DNA of 64,000 nucleotides, taken from the NCBI GenBank assembly GCA_963575745.1, contig CAUYUJ010014609.1, positions 91,001-155,000 of the forward strand, in the 5' to 3' direction. This stretch comes from Prorocentrum cordatum. Its lineage: Eukaryota > Sar > Dinophyceae > Prorocentrales > Prorocentraceae. Below the pieces are notes generated by a model. The model worked only from the letters and a program-made list of their open reading frames with translations. It searched no databases and was not told where the DNA came from. Positions 20,552 through 30,060 of this stretch are shown here, piece after piece. The translations under genes were made by a program, and so were the position numbers. Every line of letters starts with the position of its first letter. The stretch's first letter is position 1.

Positions 20552-21463
20552 TCAAATGCCCCGGCGCCAAGGAGTAGCTCGTGCATCTGAGAGCCGGGGA
20601 TGACCATCTTCTCGCGCCCCTGCCCCAGGATCAGGATAGCCCCCATGTTGGACATACTCCTCAGACCCAAGATAGCAGCGAGATTTCCCCTGAACCCTCC
20701 GCCACGTTAGCTGAGTATGTGTCCAGTCTCGGCAAAGCGGGCCCCCCCGCAGGATCTCCTCTCTCCATGCACGCACGCACGCAATTTTGCTGTGCAAGGA
20801 CTTGTCACAGACAGCGGCACCATGTCCCACTCCCGACACGTAAAGCCTCTTCGTGAAATTCAGCTTCTTGATGTCGTGCCCGTGAGAGCGGGGCACACGC
20901 TCGAACGTCTGCGCCGTTTCCAGACCGACAATGTTGATGTTGCTGCTGGTGTCCAGAAGGATCGTCAGCATTCCATCCGCCATGGTCCAACTGTTCGCGG
21001 CCGGGGCCAATTCATAACGTTCTCCGAAAATACCTGGCACTTCGGACAGTGCAAATCCACACAGACCCTTGCAACGCCTCTGCTCCGACACCCAATCGTT
21101 CCTCGTCAGGGACGTGAAGACGTTCATGTACCCGCGGGCCTCCTCCTCAGCGATGGGGTTCGTCTCGAAGATCCAGGCCGTCGGGCACTCGTCGTGCATG
21201 TGAGGGCGCGGCGCAGATGAGAGCGGCATATCCTTGAACGTATCCTCATCGGCGCGCATGGCTACCTGTCCGTCTGTGTTCACCATCAACACAGTGTGTA
21301 GCATGTCACGCTCTGATATGGCACTGTTGCCGCTGCGTGCGCTTACCGGGCTTTCCGTCCTGAGCTGGATGCGCGGGCGGATGTCTCGCCCGTAGGGCAT
21401 GTGTGCATGCGGAGCTTGGAGCCACTGCGCACTCCTCTCGGTGGCTCGCTCCATACGCCTCAA
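20552..21463 (-). pseudogene. element 2 aspartic protease region, in frame with the KptA-RING ORF across one TGA
   Basis: The frame continues directly from the KptA-RING ORF after a single TGA (21466-21464). Around residue 170 it reads MADGMLTILLDTSSNINIVG, the D-[ST]-[GS] active-site motif of a retroviral-type aspartic protease, followed by KRLYVSGVGHGAAVCDKS, a flap/dimer-like segment typical of dinoflagellate copia proteases. The canonical third residue is Gly, here Ser, which would be unusual for an active enzyme. The last ~70 codons (from ~20.75 kb) look out of frame. The protease would cleave the Gag-Pol precursor. Confidence 0.7.
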
Positions 21464-24400
21464 TCACATCTCATTGGCAGGCAAAGCTGCAGGTGTCGTC
21501 GTAGCAGGTGCCCCTGCATTGTTCGCTGACTCAGCTACCAATGGCATAGGCGCATCTGTGGCAGGCGCGGTGGCTGCTGTCGCCTGCACCGCATTGGATG
21601 ATAACGCAGGTTGCCCCGCAGGTGTCGTTGCGGCAACTGCCGTGTTGTTCGTCACCATCGCCGTGATGCGGTCGAGCTCTTCGCGAAGGTCCTTGAGCTC
21701 GTTAGCCCCGCGGAGTATCTCTTCATGGCGAGTTGCTGCATCTTGATCTCTGGCGAGGGCGCAGTGAAACTCAGCTGCGATGAGACCAACGCCCCTGCAA
21801 ATAGCGCAGGGAGCCTCTGTTGCGGCACCTTCTAGCGCACCGGACAACTGCCGATCCACATGTGCGCGCGCCACTCGGCCCCAGCACCGCGCATGAAATC
21901 TGTGGCCGCACTGAAGCCTCCAGACCTTGTCGCGATTGATGAAGTTATCCAGGCATATGGCACACTTGTGAAAGTCACCGTCGCCGATGACCGGCGGCGT
22001 TGCCGATGGCCCGATACGCGTGTGGCGCTCCAGGGTGGATTCACCAAGCTCGTGCTGGATCGGTGGGACCGATGGCACGTCTGCGAGCGCGGCCAGATTG
22101 AACGCAGGTGCCCCCGCAGAAATTTGAGTAGCAGGTTGCCCCGCACGACCCGTCAGCCAGCGCGCCCGCCGCTCCTGGTTGCGGCGCTGGCGGGCCAATT
22201 GCATTGTGAGGCTGGCCTGCTGCGCCTCGTGGATGGCTAGGATCTCGGGGCGCAAGTCACCCATGAATGATGGCGCTACCAAGCCAGGGGCCTGCTGCAT
22301 CACATCAGGATCCATAGGAGTGGCCAGATAGCCACAATGAGGAATCTGGCCCAGTACCCCAGGCTCGTATCCGGAGCCGCGCGTCAGCTGAGACTGATAG
22401 AAATCGTCGGCTGTCGCCCGAACATACGGGTGATCCGGCTGCGCCCCCGCGCGAGGATTAGATGTCAACTGAGCATGGTAGTCAGGAAACAACGGCGCGT
22501 CCATCGGTGGTGCTGCAGGTCGCTCGGCAGCTGTCGGATCGCATGTCGGGTGGCTGAAAAACGCTGGGACATACCCGTGCCTGTTGGGATTGCCCGGCGA
22601 AAGATTTGGATCTGGAACAAACTCCCAAGGCGATGTCCAGCTGGCGCTCGGGAGGTCGATGCCGCCCCTGCGCATACTCTGAGCGGCCTCGCGCAGCTGC
22701 CTGTACATCCACTGTTGCTGACCTACTAAACTTTCAATCCTCTGGGCAGCGTCGCGGTCAGGGAAAGCAGGTTGCCCCGCGAGTGGACGTGGCGATGCGA
22801 ACGGCGATATCGCCTGCAAGGCCTGGTAGAGCTGCGGGTCCATCCGAATGCTCTGGAGCCTCGCCTGCAGGCTGTTGGCGCCCCCAGCAATATGTGGGGC
22901 CCCAGATGGAGTCGCAGCCCTGCTCACGGGCGCAAGCGAAGCAGGTTGCCCTGCAGGCGCCGGCAACTGTTGCGTCTGAGCACACCACGGGCCGTTGGCG
23001 CACAACCCGTCGTTGGGCGCGATCCCATTGGACGTCATACCAGACACGTCCGCGCTCTGGGCCTGAATCCATGATCCGTCTGATCCCCCTGCAGGTGCCC
23101 CCGCTATATATCCCTCTTGCAGCATTAATACCGCGGTGAACTCGACACCCTGCATGGGCGTCGGTTCGGGACACTTCAGATTGTAGGGGGTCTTTGGAAC
23201 GAACAAATTCTTCAACGATGACGCATCATCTGAAAACTCATATATATATATATATATATATCTGTATATATATATATATATATCGTCTAGGAGGACATTG
23301 TCTGCACGCAGATGTCTCCGCTCGTTGACCCATATGTACAAGGGATTGACCCGCACATGTCCCGCTCGATCGTATCTGCATGGATTCGTGTTCGGCAAGA
23401 TGTCTATGAGCTGGGCGATGTGGGTCGGCGGAATCCGACCGCCCCGACCTGCCGTCATGATAATATCATTTGCTGGGCGCCAAATTGCCAAATTGTCGCA
23501 AAGTAGGTTTTTCAAACTTATCATGATCAATACTTCGGAATCGACGCGCAGGCCGGACTGAATCCTGATATCTCTTGGTAGATATGGACATCCATGGACA
23601 AACTGCCTGCCACTTCTATTAGCAGTGCCATCAGCGCGGCATGACAGCCCAGCACGAAGCACGTTCGGGATATTAGCCCACCTGGTACCATAAATCAAAT
23701 AGCAGGGCGCACCTGGCGTTGTCGAATCAGTTATCCTCTTGAATAAGGACTTCGGGCACTTTATACCAAAGCTGCTATGCCCATCACTTGGGCGCAGAAA
23801 ATACGTCGGATGAGTCTCGCTAGCGAACTTGCACTTCTTCACCTGGAGCCTGTTCATCTGCATACCGGCGTCGTCGATCATGCCAATCAAGTTCAGCACA
23901 GTCAATGCCTGATATGCCCAGTGGCGTTTGATGCAGCGTCGCCAGACAGTCTCCAGGTGGCGGCCGCGCCAGTACTCGCGGCCCTCGGGCGGCCAGTTGT
24001 CGAGTAGCTCCGAGAGCTCCACCCATCCATCGCGCTCGTCAAAAGATGGTACTGCTGCCAAGAAAATGTCAGAAAGATGGTGATGATGAAACGGCTTGTG
24101 ACGAGTAGCTGTAGTGAGCCACTTTGAAAATTTGCGCTGTTCATCGGCGTTCAGTTTTGCTCCAACAAGCCTCAATCTCCCGAGGGCCCCCCTCGAGCAT
24201 CTCTCCTCGGAATTATAGCTGGAAGCAGGCTCTTGACGCAGGAGGTCGCGCACAACATGGCGCGTGTGAGCTGCCCCATCGGCAATGACGGCAGCACGCT
24301 CGATGTCGCACTGCGCCGCAATGGATCGATCAGACCCGTCATCGATGTGGGGATGATACGCCGGGTTGATCTCCATTCGGTTGGCGGTGCGTACATGTTG

Positions 24401-24958
24401 CCAATACTGCCTGCATTCCACCAGCATTTCGAGAGCAAAAGCAGGCTGCCCCGCAGAACTCGGATCTGGCTCATCAAACATTCTCGCTGACTGGGCCGCT
24501 GCAGGTGCTGCTGACGAGCTAGCGCCTGCAGTTGATGAACCAGCGCCTGCTGATCCCCTGAGAATTCGAGAACTGGGAATTCGAGAAGCACGAACTTTGA
24601 AGTCCTGACGCTCCTTTTCACGCATGTCATAGGATTCGCACTTACTGATCTTAGGAGCTGCCCCTGATGCCTCTGGTGTAATTTCCAATGCCTTCTGCTT
24701 GGCACCAGCTTTTGATGAAGAAGCACCCCTCGATGATCCCTCCAGCGTTGGCGCCCAGCATGTCATGCGCGCCCGGCCAGATGCGGGGCCACGACGGGCC
24801 ACGGGCTCCTTTGGAGTTGGCGTGCTGGCGCCCTGTAGTGCAGCTGCTGCGGCGGCCACTGCTGGCCCTCTGGATCGATGTCGTTCAGCAGGTTGCCCCG
24901 CATATCGCTGATGCTTGCTGCTACCAGGATTGGGATCACCTGAGCTGTTTCTCTTCAT
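21464..24958 (-). CDS. element 2 KptA/Tpt1-like domain + RING-H2 finger protein (1164 aa)
   Basis: One uninterrupted ORF from ATG at 24958 to TGA at 21466-21464. Residues ~290-520 follow the RNA 2'-phosphotransferase (KptA/Tpt1) layout: LSDIFL helical start, FLRPSDGHSS (R389, G393-H394-S395; family RxxQGHS), LIYGTRWANIPNVLRAGL (family HGT, here YGT at 423-425), FVH at 455, and NDIIMTAGRGGRIPP. The Arg-His pair of the family's N-terminal LRH motif is not visible, so activity is doubtful. That family removes the splice-junction 2'-phosphate from tRNA using NAD+, and some members ADP-ribosylate RNA ends. Residues 999-1054 are a RING-H2 finger (C999, C1002, C1017, H1019, H1022, C1025, C1051, C1054), typical of ubiquitin ligases. 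Residues 559-573 are encoded by an in-frame (TA)n tract. The motif AG(Q/A)PA occurs nine times. It lies between Gag and protease in the polyprotein order. Confidence 0.75.
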   Translation of the reverse strand: MKRNSSGDPNPGSSKHQRYAGQPAERHRSRGPAVAAAAAALQGASTPTPKEPVARRGPASGRARMTCWAPTLEGSSRGASSSKAGAKQKALEITPEASGAAPKISKCESYDMREKERQDFKVRASRIPSSRILRGSAGAGSSTAGASSSAAPAAAQSARMFDEPDPSSAGQPAFALEMLVECRQYWQHVRTANRMEINPAYHPHIDDGSDRSIAAQCDIERAAVIADGAAHTRHVVRDLLRQEPASSYNSEERCSRGALGRLRLVGAKLNADEQRKFSKWLTTATRHKPFHHHHLSDIFLAAVPSFDERDGWVELSELLDNWPPEGREYWRGRHLETVWRRCIKRHWAYQALTVLNLIGMIDDAGMQMNRLQVKKCKFASETHPTYFLRPSDGHSSFGIKCPKSLFKRITDSTTPGAPCYLIYGTRWANIPNVLRAGLSCRADGTANRSGRQFVHGCPYLPRDIRIQSGLRVDSEVLIMISLKNLLCDNLAIWRPANDIIMTAGRGGRIPPTHIAQLIDILPNTNPCRYDRAGHVRVNPLYIWVNERRHLRADNVLLDDIYIYIYRYIYIYIYEFSDDASSLKNLFVPKTPYNLKCPEPTPMQGVEFTAVLMLQEGYIAGAPAGGSDGSWIQAQSADVSGMTSNGIAPNDGLCANGPWCAQTQQLPAPAGQPASLAPVSRAATPSGAPHIAGGANSLQARLQSIRMDPQLYQALQAISPFASPRPLAGQPAFPDRDAAQRIESLVGQQQWMYRQLREAAQSMRRGGIDLPSASWTSPWEFVPDPNLSPGNPNRHGYVPAFFSHPTCDPTAAERPAAPPMDAPLFPDYHAQLTSNPRAGAQPDHPYVRATADDFYQSQLTRGSGYEPGVLGQIPHCGYLATPMDPDVMQQAPGLVAPSFMGDLRPEILAIHEAQQASLTMQLARQRRNQERRARWLTGRAGQPATQISAGAPAFNLAALADVPSVPPIQHELGESTLERHTRIGPSATPPVIGDGDFHKCAICLDNFINRDKVWRLQCGHRFHARCWGRVARAHVDRQLSGALEGAATEAPCAICRGVGLIAAEFHCALARDQDAATRHEEILRGANELKDLREELDRITAMVTNNTAVAATTPAGQPALSSNAVQATAATAPATDAPMPLVAESANNAGAPATTTPAALPANEM
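23237..23284. repeat. (TA)n microsatellite inside the KptA-RING ORF
   Basis: Two TA runs split by CTG, read in frame as alternating Ile-Tyr without breaking the ORF. Confidence 0.9.
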
Positions 24959-26136
24959 CTGTTTAGGCGGTGGCGCAGGTTGATCGGGCCCTGGCGATCC
25001 AGGCTGGCTCGGGGGATCCGAAGATGGAGATATGTCTATAGGCTGACCTGTCCCTGACCTAAGAGGAAGCGCCTTTGACGTTGCCCCTGGGGGGCGTCAA
25101 CGGCCGAACTGCGGGCGCCCGCGGCTACATGCGCACGGGCCCTCTGCCAGGGCTAAGTTCATCCAACTCACCAGGCCCAGCGAGCGCCATGCTCTTGGCA
25201 TTGGCCTTTCTTGCGCGGCCCAAATCATAGAAGTCAACGTCGAGCCTTCTTACAAAAGGGGTTTTAGCCATCCGATCCCTGGCTCGCGGAAAACAAATAT
25301 CCTGCCTACTTCGAGATTCATATTTGCTGCAATCCTGTCACCAGGCTCTATTTCTGGATCGACGTCGCGAGTGGCGCCCGTGTCAGAGGCGAGGTCCGTG
25401 CTGGAGAAGCCCGCGTCGCGCCCTGGCGGACCTGCGCTGCGGGGCCCACTGCTCCGGCCAAGCCCTCAGCATCCTCATCTTCTGGCTGGTCGTCATCTTC
25501 TTGCTTAGACGAAGGAGGCCCCCCGCATGCCACTCACGATTGAATACCTTCAGGAAGCGATTAGGTGCAATACTATTCCATGTATCTCTGGTTTGAGCTA
25601 TTTCATGATCTTCAGCTGCCAGATAATCCATTCTCGTCAACTGCTCTCTGCGTGGACTTCGTTCGGATCTGCGACGCGACCCCAGCCGCCGCCGCGAGGC
25701 CAGACCCATGGAGTCTTTCTAAAATTGGGGCTCCTCGATGGACGCCCCACGGGGCAGCCGGGTCTGCGGTCAGCATGAGCGAAGCAAATGCAAGCAAGAT
25801 GTCGGTAAACATTCCGCTCTTCGACGATGGCCCTCTCGATTTTGAAGAGCCCCCTATGATTTGACGGCCCCTCCCCTGTTCGAGCGAACGACCTTGCCTA
25901 CCTTGGCCCAGGTAGCATCGCATTGCACCAGGGGGCACGCGTTGGCGAGCTAATCCAGCAGCATCATAGCTGACACGGCGCTGCACCTCGCCCTCTGGAC
26001 ACTCTTCTGGAGGATGCCCCCTCTGAGGCGGGGCCCCCGCAGGCGCTCCTTCCCTGGCGGGGCATCGGGCCTGCCGCCCTCCTCGGCGGGGTCTTGGGGG
26101 CCCTCGCGCCAGGAGGGCGATGGGCGCTGGAGGCCG
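24959..26136 (-). other. element 2 spacer between Gag and the KptA-RING ORF
   Basis: No intact ORF. Fragments on the - strand such as WNSIAPNRFLKVFNREWHAG (~25.55 kb) and KSGMFTDILLAFASLML (~25.82 kb) have the composition of decayed polyprotein. No family recognised. Confidence 0.45.
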
Positions 26137-26700
26137 CTAGAGCGGGCGCCGCTGGAGCGCGCGCGAATGTTCGCGCGAATAACTGCGGGCGCGACCACGA
26201 CGTAGCACGCGTTGGTCAGCTTCCCACTCGCCGACGCCATCGTCCGAGCGGTTCGCGCGTCTCCAGACTCGACGGCTCGCCGATCGCCCCTGGCGGCTCG
26301 GGAAACGCCTCGCGGCCGCAAATGTAAATAGAACTTCTTCGTAGTGGCCGAGCTCGTGCTGGATGCGCTCTGAAAAGTCGCCAGCATCTCTCGGTTTTCC
26401 CCCCCAAGGATCATCATCACCTACTTCCACGTTTGTCGGATTGCCACTTACCAGAAGATAAAGCACCATTTGTATTTCCTCATCTGTCGCAGGGGCTCTG
26501 GCTTCTGAATCCGCGGGTGCCCCCGCTATTTCCTGATCTACTTCGGCGGGCATATAAGAGTTCTCGACAAATACAATATGTGCAGGTTGCCCCGCGACGG
26601 GCATGCCCAGCCAGTCTGCCAGGTTGATCTCGCTGCGGCCACTGGAGATTTCCGCGAAGAGCTCGCCGGCGCAATTCTCGAGGGACATACTGGCACTCAA
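26137..26700 (-). pseudogene. element 2 Gag C-terminal/acidic segment
   Basis: A 187-codon frame reading LENCAGELFAEISSGRSEIN, ADWLGMPVAGQPAHI and QEIAGAPADSEARAPATDE. It contains two more copies of the AG(Q/A)PA motif, in the same phase as in the KptA-RING ORF. It continues the Gag region after a frame change near 26.7 kb. The last ~60 codons are Arg-rich and probably out of frame. Confidence 0.5.
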
Positions 26701-28470
26701 TTATCCGGCAGCCATGAAGTTAACAACTGTAACTGGGCCGTCGGCAGGGTCGGCCAATTGCGTCTCCCAGTCGACATACTGCATGTCCGAATCAGCTTGA
26801 CCAAATGCATCGACGGACCTCTGCCTCTCCCATCGCCCCGGGGGAATTCACGACGAAAATGTTGTGTGCGATGGCAGATATCACATTCCACTGTTTTGCC
26901 GTTAGCGTCTTTCGGTTTGCCCCGACGTCCCTTACCCCTTCCTGAAGTGCGCCTACGGTTCCTACCTGCACCTTGGAATAGTTTTTCGTATTTCGGATCC
27001 ATAAAAGATGCCAGGACAACTAACATACCTCTGACATGCAGTCGCCGTCGTTTGCCCTTAACCTTGCCTCGACCCTCATCCTTTCCCCTAAGTGCCCATT
27101 GGATAGTACGTCGTACCTTACGAACTGGCTTCTTCATAAATCGCCCCCACCTGCGCTTATGTTTCTGATATCCTAGGAATAGCAATTGAACCTGTTGTTC
27201 TTCCGTAAGATACGTGGGCATGTCGGAGTAGTCTAGGGCATTCGCCTCTTCGTCCGAGGACGCGTCGGCGTCGGTTCCAGAGCCGAAGTCGGACTCAGCG
27301 CGTTGCCCCGTTGAGCCTACAAGGGCAGCGGCTTGTGTAGGAGCCGCCGTTGCCAGCGGCCCCTGATACCTGGCCCAGGAGCCTTGCGACCCCGCAGCCG
27401 GACCACCACTTTGAGTTAATAGCGTGGTGGATTCCGTCGGTTGCGGATCGCCCTTCCGGACGTTCGTAGCAAGTTGCCCTGCATTAGCTTCAACATGTAA
27501 GGTCTCGGCACGGTGACCGTGGCTAAAGATACCACCAATGTTGCCAGGGGTTCGCTCATCGATGTGAGCATATGATATCATGCGTTTAAGCAGAGAGTCG
27601 AATTGTCTGCTCCCTCGACATATGGTGGTGAAGTGGCTGTAGAAATCGCTGTGCACGCGACGCCCCCACTCCTAAGGCTCTGAACCGAATAACCGCTAGA
27701 ATTTGGAAGTTGGGGATGTTAAAATCTGCCGTTTCAGCCTCATAGCGGGCTATCTCGAAGCGCGCCAATGTCTGGTCGATCCGCTCTCCAGCATGGACTC
27801 GGAAGGCAATGGGAGCTGTACCCGAGTTGAGTTGGCGTTCCTCTTCTAACTTCTCGAACTTCACGCTCAGGGACAACATAAAGGAAGTGACACCATCAGT
27901 ATGGCGGCCACCGAAGTTGACGCCAAAACTGACAACTGCTGGGGGACCTCTCATGGCTATAGTCCGTGCGAGGCCTCCCAGAGCACGCTGCAGTGCTGCA
28001 GCTTGTTGGAAGGGCGTCCTAGTGCCTGTGATCACGTTGATCCAGGCATGCACCTCGCGAACGAATTCGCGGAAAAGGTACTTGACCGGCCGGGTCCCAG
28101 TGGGGACTGGTCGTTCTCGTGTCGTCTCCGCCACGCATGTGTTCCACAGCACACCCGATGGCAACCCATATGAGACCAAAGATAATAACACCAATCCACT
28201 GGCCCCGTAGATCGTGGTCGGATGTGGTTGGCTGAGGTGTGTGGTGCTTTGTCGTAAGCCTGCGTGGGGGTGGAAGCGGCACAATGTCGTATCGCATGCT
28301 TCCATGCATGGCATATTCAAAGAAATTCCCAGTGCAGTAGGTGGGTGGACTTCAGGAGTGTAGTAGCGAAGGGATGTGGGACTCGAGTGAGAGAAACCTC
28401 TGCGAGGGCAGAAGTAGCACTGCAAGTGTCCTTGCGGATGTGCGTAGCTATGTACATTCCTCCGCGCCAA
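26697..28470 (-). pseudogene. element 2 Gag polyprotein (frameshifted)
   Basis: The N-terminal half (28470-27586) contains FVREVHAWINV, then ALQRALGGLARTIAMRGPP, DGVTSFMLSLSVKFEKLEEE and AGERIDQTLARFEIARYEAE, the capsid-like core seen in dinoflagellate copia Gag. After a frame change near 27.6 kb it continues with KRMISYAHIDERTPGNIGG, an acidic stretch (DADASSDEEANALDYSDM) and a zinc knuckle at ~26.9 kb of the form C-x2-C-x4-H-x4-F, where the last Cys is lost. Gag packages the element RNA in virus-like particles. The true start codon was not fixed; the first ~60 codons lack family resemblance. Confidence 0.7.
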
Positions 28471-28563
28471 CCCACTGCACCCTGATGTTCCACCACGTCA
28501 GTAGTCCACCAGATACTGCCGTGGATGGTGAGGAGTACAGCAATAGCTGACCACCATAGGCCA
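28471..28563 (-). other. element 2 5' untranslated leader
   Basis: Short noncoding segment between the primer-binding site and Gag. No splice signal recognised. Confidence 0.4.
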
Positions 28564-28575
28564 GCTCCGCTACCA
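28564..28575 (-). promoter_or_regulatory. primer-binding site of element 2 (TGGTAGCGGAGC)
   Basis: Sense TGGTAGCGGAGC begins directly after the 5' LTR. It matches the complement of an initiator-Met tRNA 3' end whose acceptor stem would read GCUCCGCUACCA. Element 1 uses the identical 12 bases. Confidence 0.8.
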
Positions 28576-28852
28576 AGTTTGAAGGGGGGCGGTAGGCCCG
28601 ACCAGAAGCTACGCCTTAGGCGAAGCACAGTTCCAGCTCTGCTGTATCGTAGTAACGATAGTCCCACTAGTAGGAGGTCGTCGCGGGAACGACGGGCCAT
28701 CTCAACCGAAGAATGTTTTAGGTCTCGATGGCGAATCGTACACCTCGCCCTGAGGTATAGTCAGATATAGGTAGGCGGCCGGCCGCTTGAGCACAAACGG
28801 CCGCGCACACACGCCCGTTACCTCTCGCCTGTATCCCAGCTCACTTTCGAGT
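28576..28852 (-). repeat. 5' LTR of element 2
   Basis: 277 bp, partner of 13033-13305. In sense it runs from ACTCGAAAGTGAGC to CCCCTTCAAACT and abuts the primer-binding site. Confidence 0.9.
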
Positions 28853-28857
28853 GAATG
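28853..28857 (+). repeat. target-site duplication of element 2 (GAATG), right
   Basis: Matches 13028-13032. Confidence 0.85.
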
Positions 28858-28957
28858 CCGTGCGCTGTCTGCTGGGCGCAGAAGCATGCACCACCACCCC
28901 CTTCCCGATACCACAACCCCTTCGCCAAATACTCTGAACTCGCACTCCCGAGGCCCA

Positions 28958-29320
28958 CATACCTCCAAGACGTCCAAATATCGCCAAGACGGGCCACTTT
29001 GGCCTCAAGACAACCCGAGATAACTTCAAGACGGCCCACGAGGCCGTCGAGGCATCCAAAGAAAGCCCCAAGAGCCGCCCCAAGAAGGCCCCAAGAGGCA
29101 AAACCGTTGATTGTCTGAAGCTTTTTCAAGATTGTGTGGGTTCTCTCCTTTTTGAGCTTCCGACGCTCCAAAACGGACCAAGAGGACCCCAAGACTCCCC
29201 CGAGACGGCTCAAAAGGCCCCCGAGTGAGCTCCAAGACAGCCCACAGATGGCTCCAAGACGGCCCAAGAGGCGCCGAAGACTGGCCAAGACGGCCCCGAG
29301 ACGGCCCCAAGAAGGGCCCA
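28958..29320. repeat. CAAGACGGCCC array with T-rich core, copy 5
   Basis: CAAGACGGCCC, AGAGGCCCC and CAAGACAGCCC words flank a core at 29095-29165 (TTTTTCAAGATTGTGTGGG then TTCTCTCCTTTTTGAGCTTC) that resembles the cores at 9175-9245 and 6740-6810. Confidence 0.7.
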
Positions 29321-29769
29321 AAAGTGGGAGCACGAACCAAGAATTCGAGCCTTCTGCCCCAGGAGGCACCGAGCAGGCCCCATTGCCTTCTCGAGTTGCT
29401 GTTTGCATGGGATATCCAATGATCTGGTCGATAATCAGGACACAGTAACAGGTGAAGCACAACGAAGGTCAATTGAGTCTACCCAAACGCATGGCAAATG
29501 TGACGAAAGCTTCTGCTCCGACCATCTCAGCTTGAGAAACCAACACAGCCCCATGCAGCATGATTCCGCTGTATCCACAAATGTTTGGCCGCCAATGTCA
29601 GTCGACATGTTGAACACGACAGCAAAAGCTGCCCCGCCAGACGTACCGTCCAAACAGCGTTCAGAATACATTTGCTGACCGCGTCCAAAACCCATGTACA
29701 AACAACGTCGGCTTGCTTGCTCAGCTCACGCTGTCACCAATCATGGCAACGAAAGTACCTGGCCTTGTT
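29321..29769. other. no recognised feature
   Basis: Mixed-composition unique sequence. No ORF with a recognisable family. Confidence 0.4.
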
Positions 29770-30060
29770 TTAACGGTGCTTCGGTGATATGTAAAATATC
29801 GACGGGCGCATTCTAGCAATCATTGGCTCGTAGAAAGGAGCATCGACACGTCGCTCCGAGTTCATCGAGCCAACCACGGTCTCGTTGTCTACTACAAACT
29901 CAAACTGCGGTCGTTTCGAATTCTGCAACCACAGGTCGTCGCGTTGAAGCCCTTGCACCGGACTGAACTCACGAGCACTCGAGCTTGCAACTCTGGCCCC
30001 TCTTGCGACACGAACAGAAAGCTCTACATAGGGAAGCGGGTGCTTGAAGCGCGCGCTCAA
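29770..30060 (-). pseudogene. possible retroelement RNase H-like fragment
   Basis: A 96-codon frame reading DDLWLQNSKRPQFEFVVDNE, TVVGSMNSERRVDAPFYEPM and IARMRPSIFYIS. A VDN followed by a short loop and a helix of the FYEPMxxRM type recalls RNase H-like segments at the end of dinoflagellate non-LTR retroelement proteins. There is no neighbouring RT or endonuclease, so at best it is a remnant. Low confidence. Confidence 0.3.

Larger units (their letters stand above)
13033..28852 (-). mobile_element. LTR retrotransposon 'element 2', Ty1/copia type, 15.8 kb, carrying a KptA-RING gene
   Basis: Bounded by direct repeats of 273 and 277 bp at ~90% identity, flanked by GAATG duplications. A primer-binding site complementary to an initiator-type tRNA sits directly inside the 5' LTR. 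Sense strand is minus. Order: 5' LTR, PBS, Gag, spacer, KptA-like + RING ORF, aspartic protease, methyltransferase-like regions, integrase, RT and RNase H, 3' LTR. Integrase ahead of RT is the Ty1/copia order. Most Pol parts are frameshifted. Two oddities: the LTR ends are AGTTTG...CGAGT on the + strand rather than TG...CA, and the sense strand before the 3' LTR is pyrimidine-rich, not an obvious polypurine tract. Without the extra genes, copia elements are typically 5-6 kb. Confidence 0.9.
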
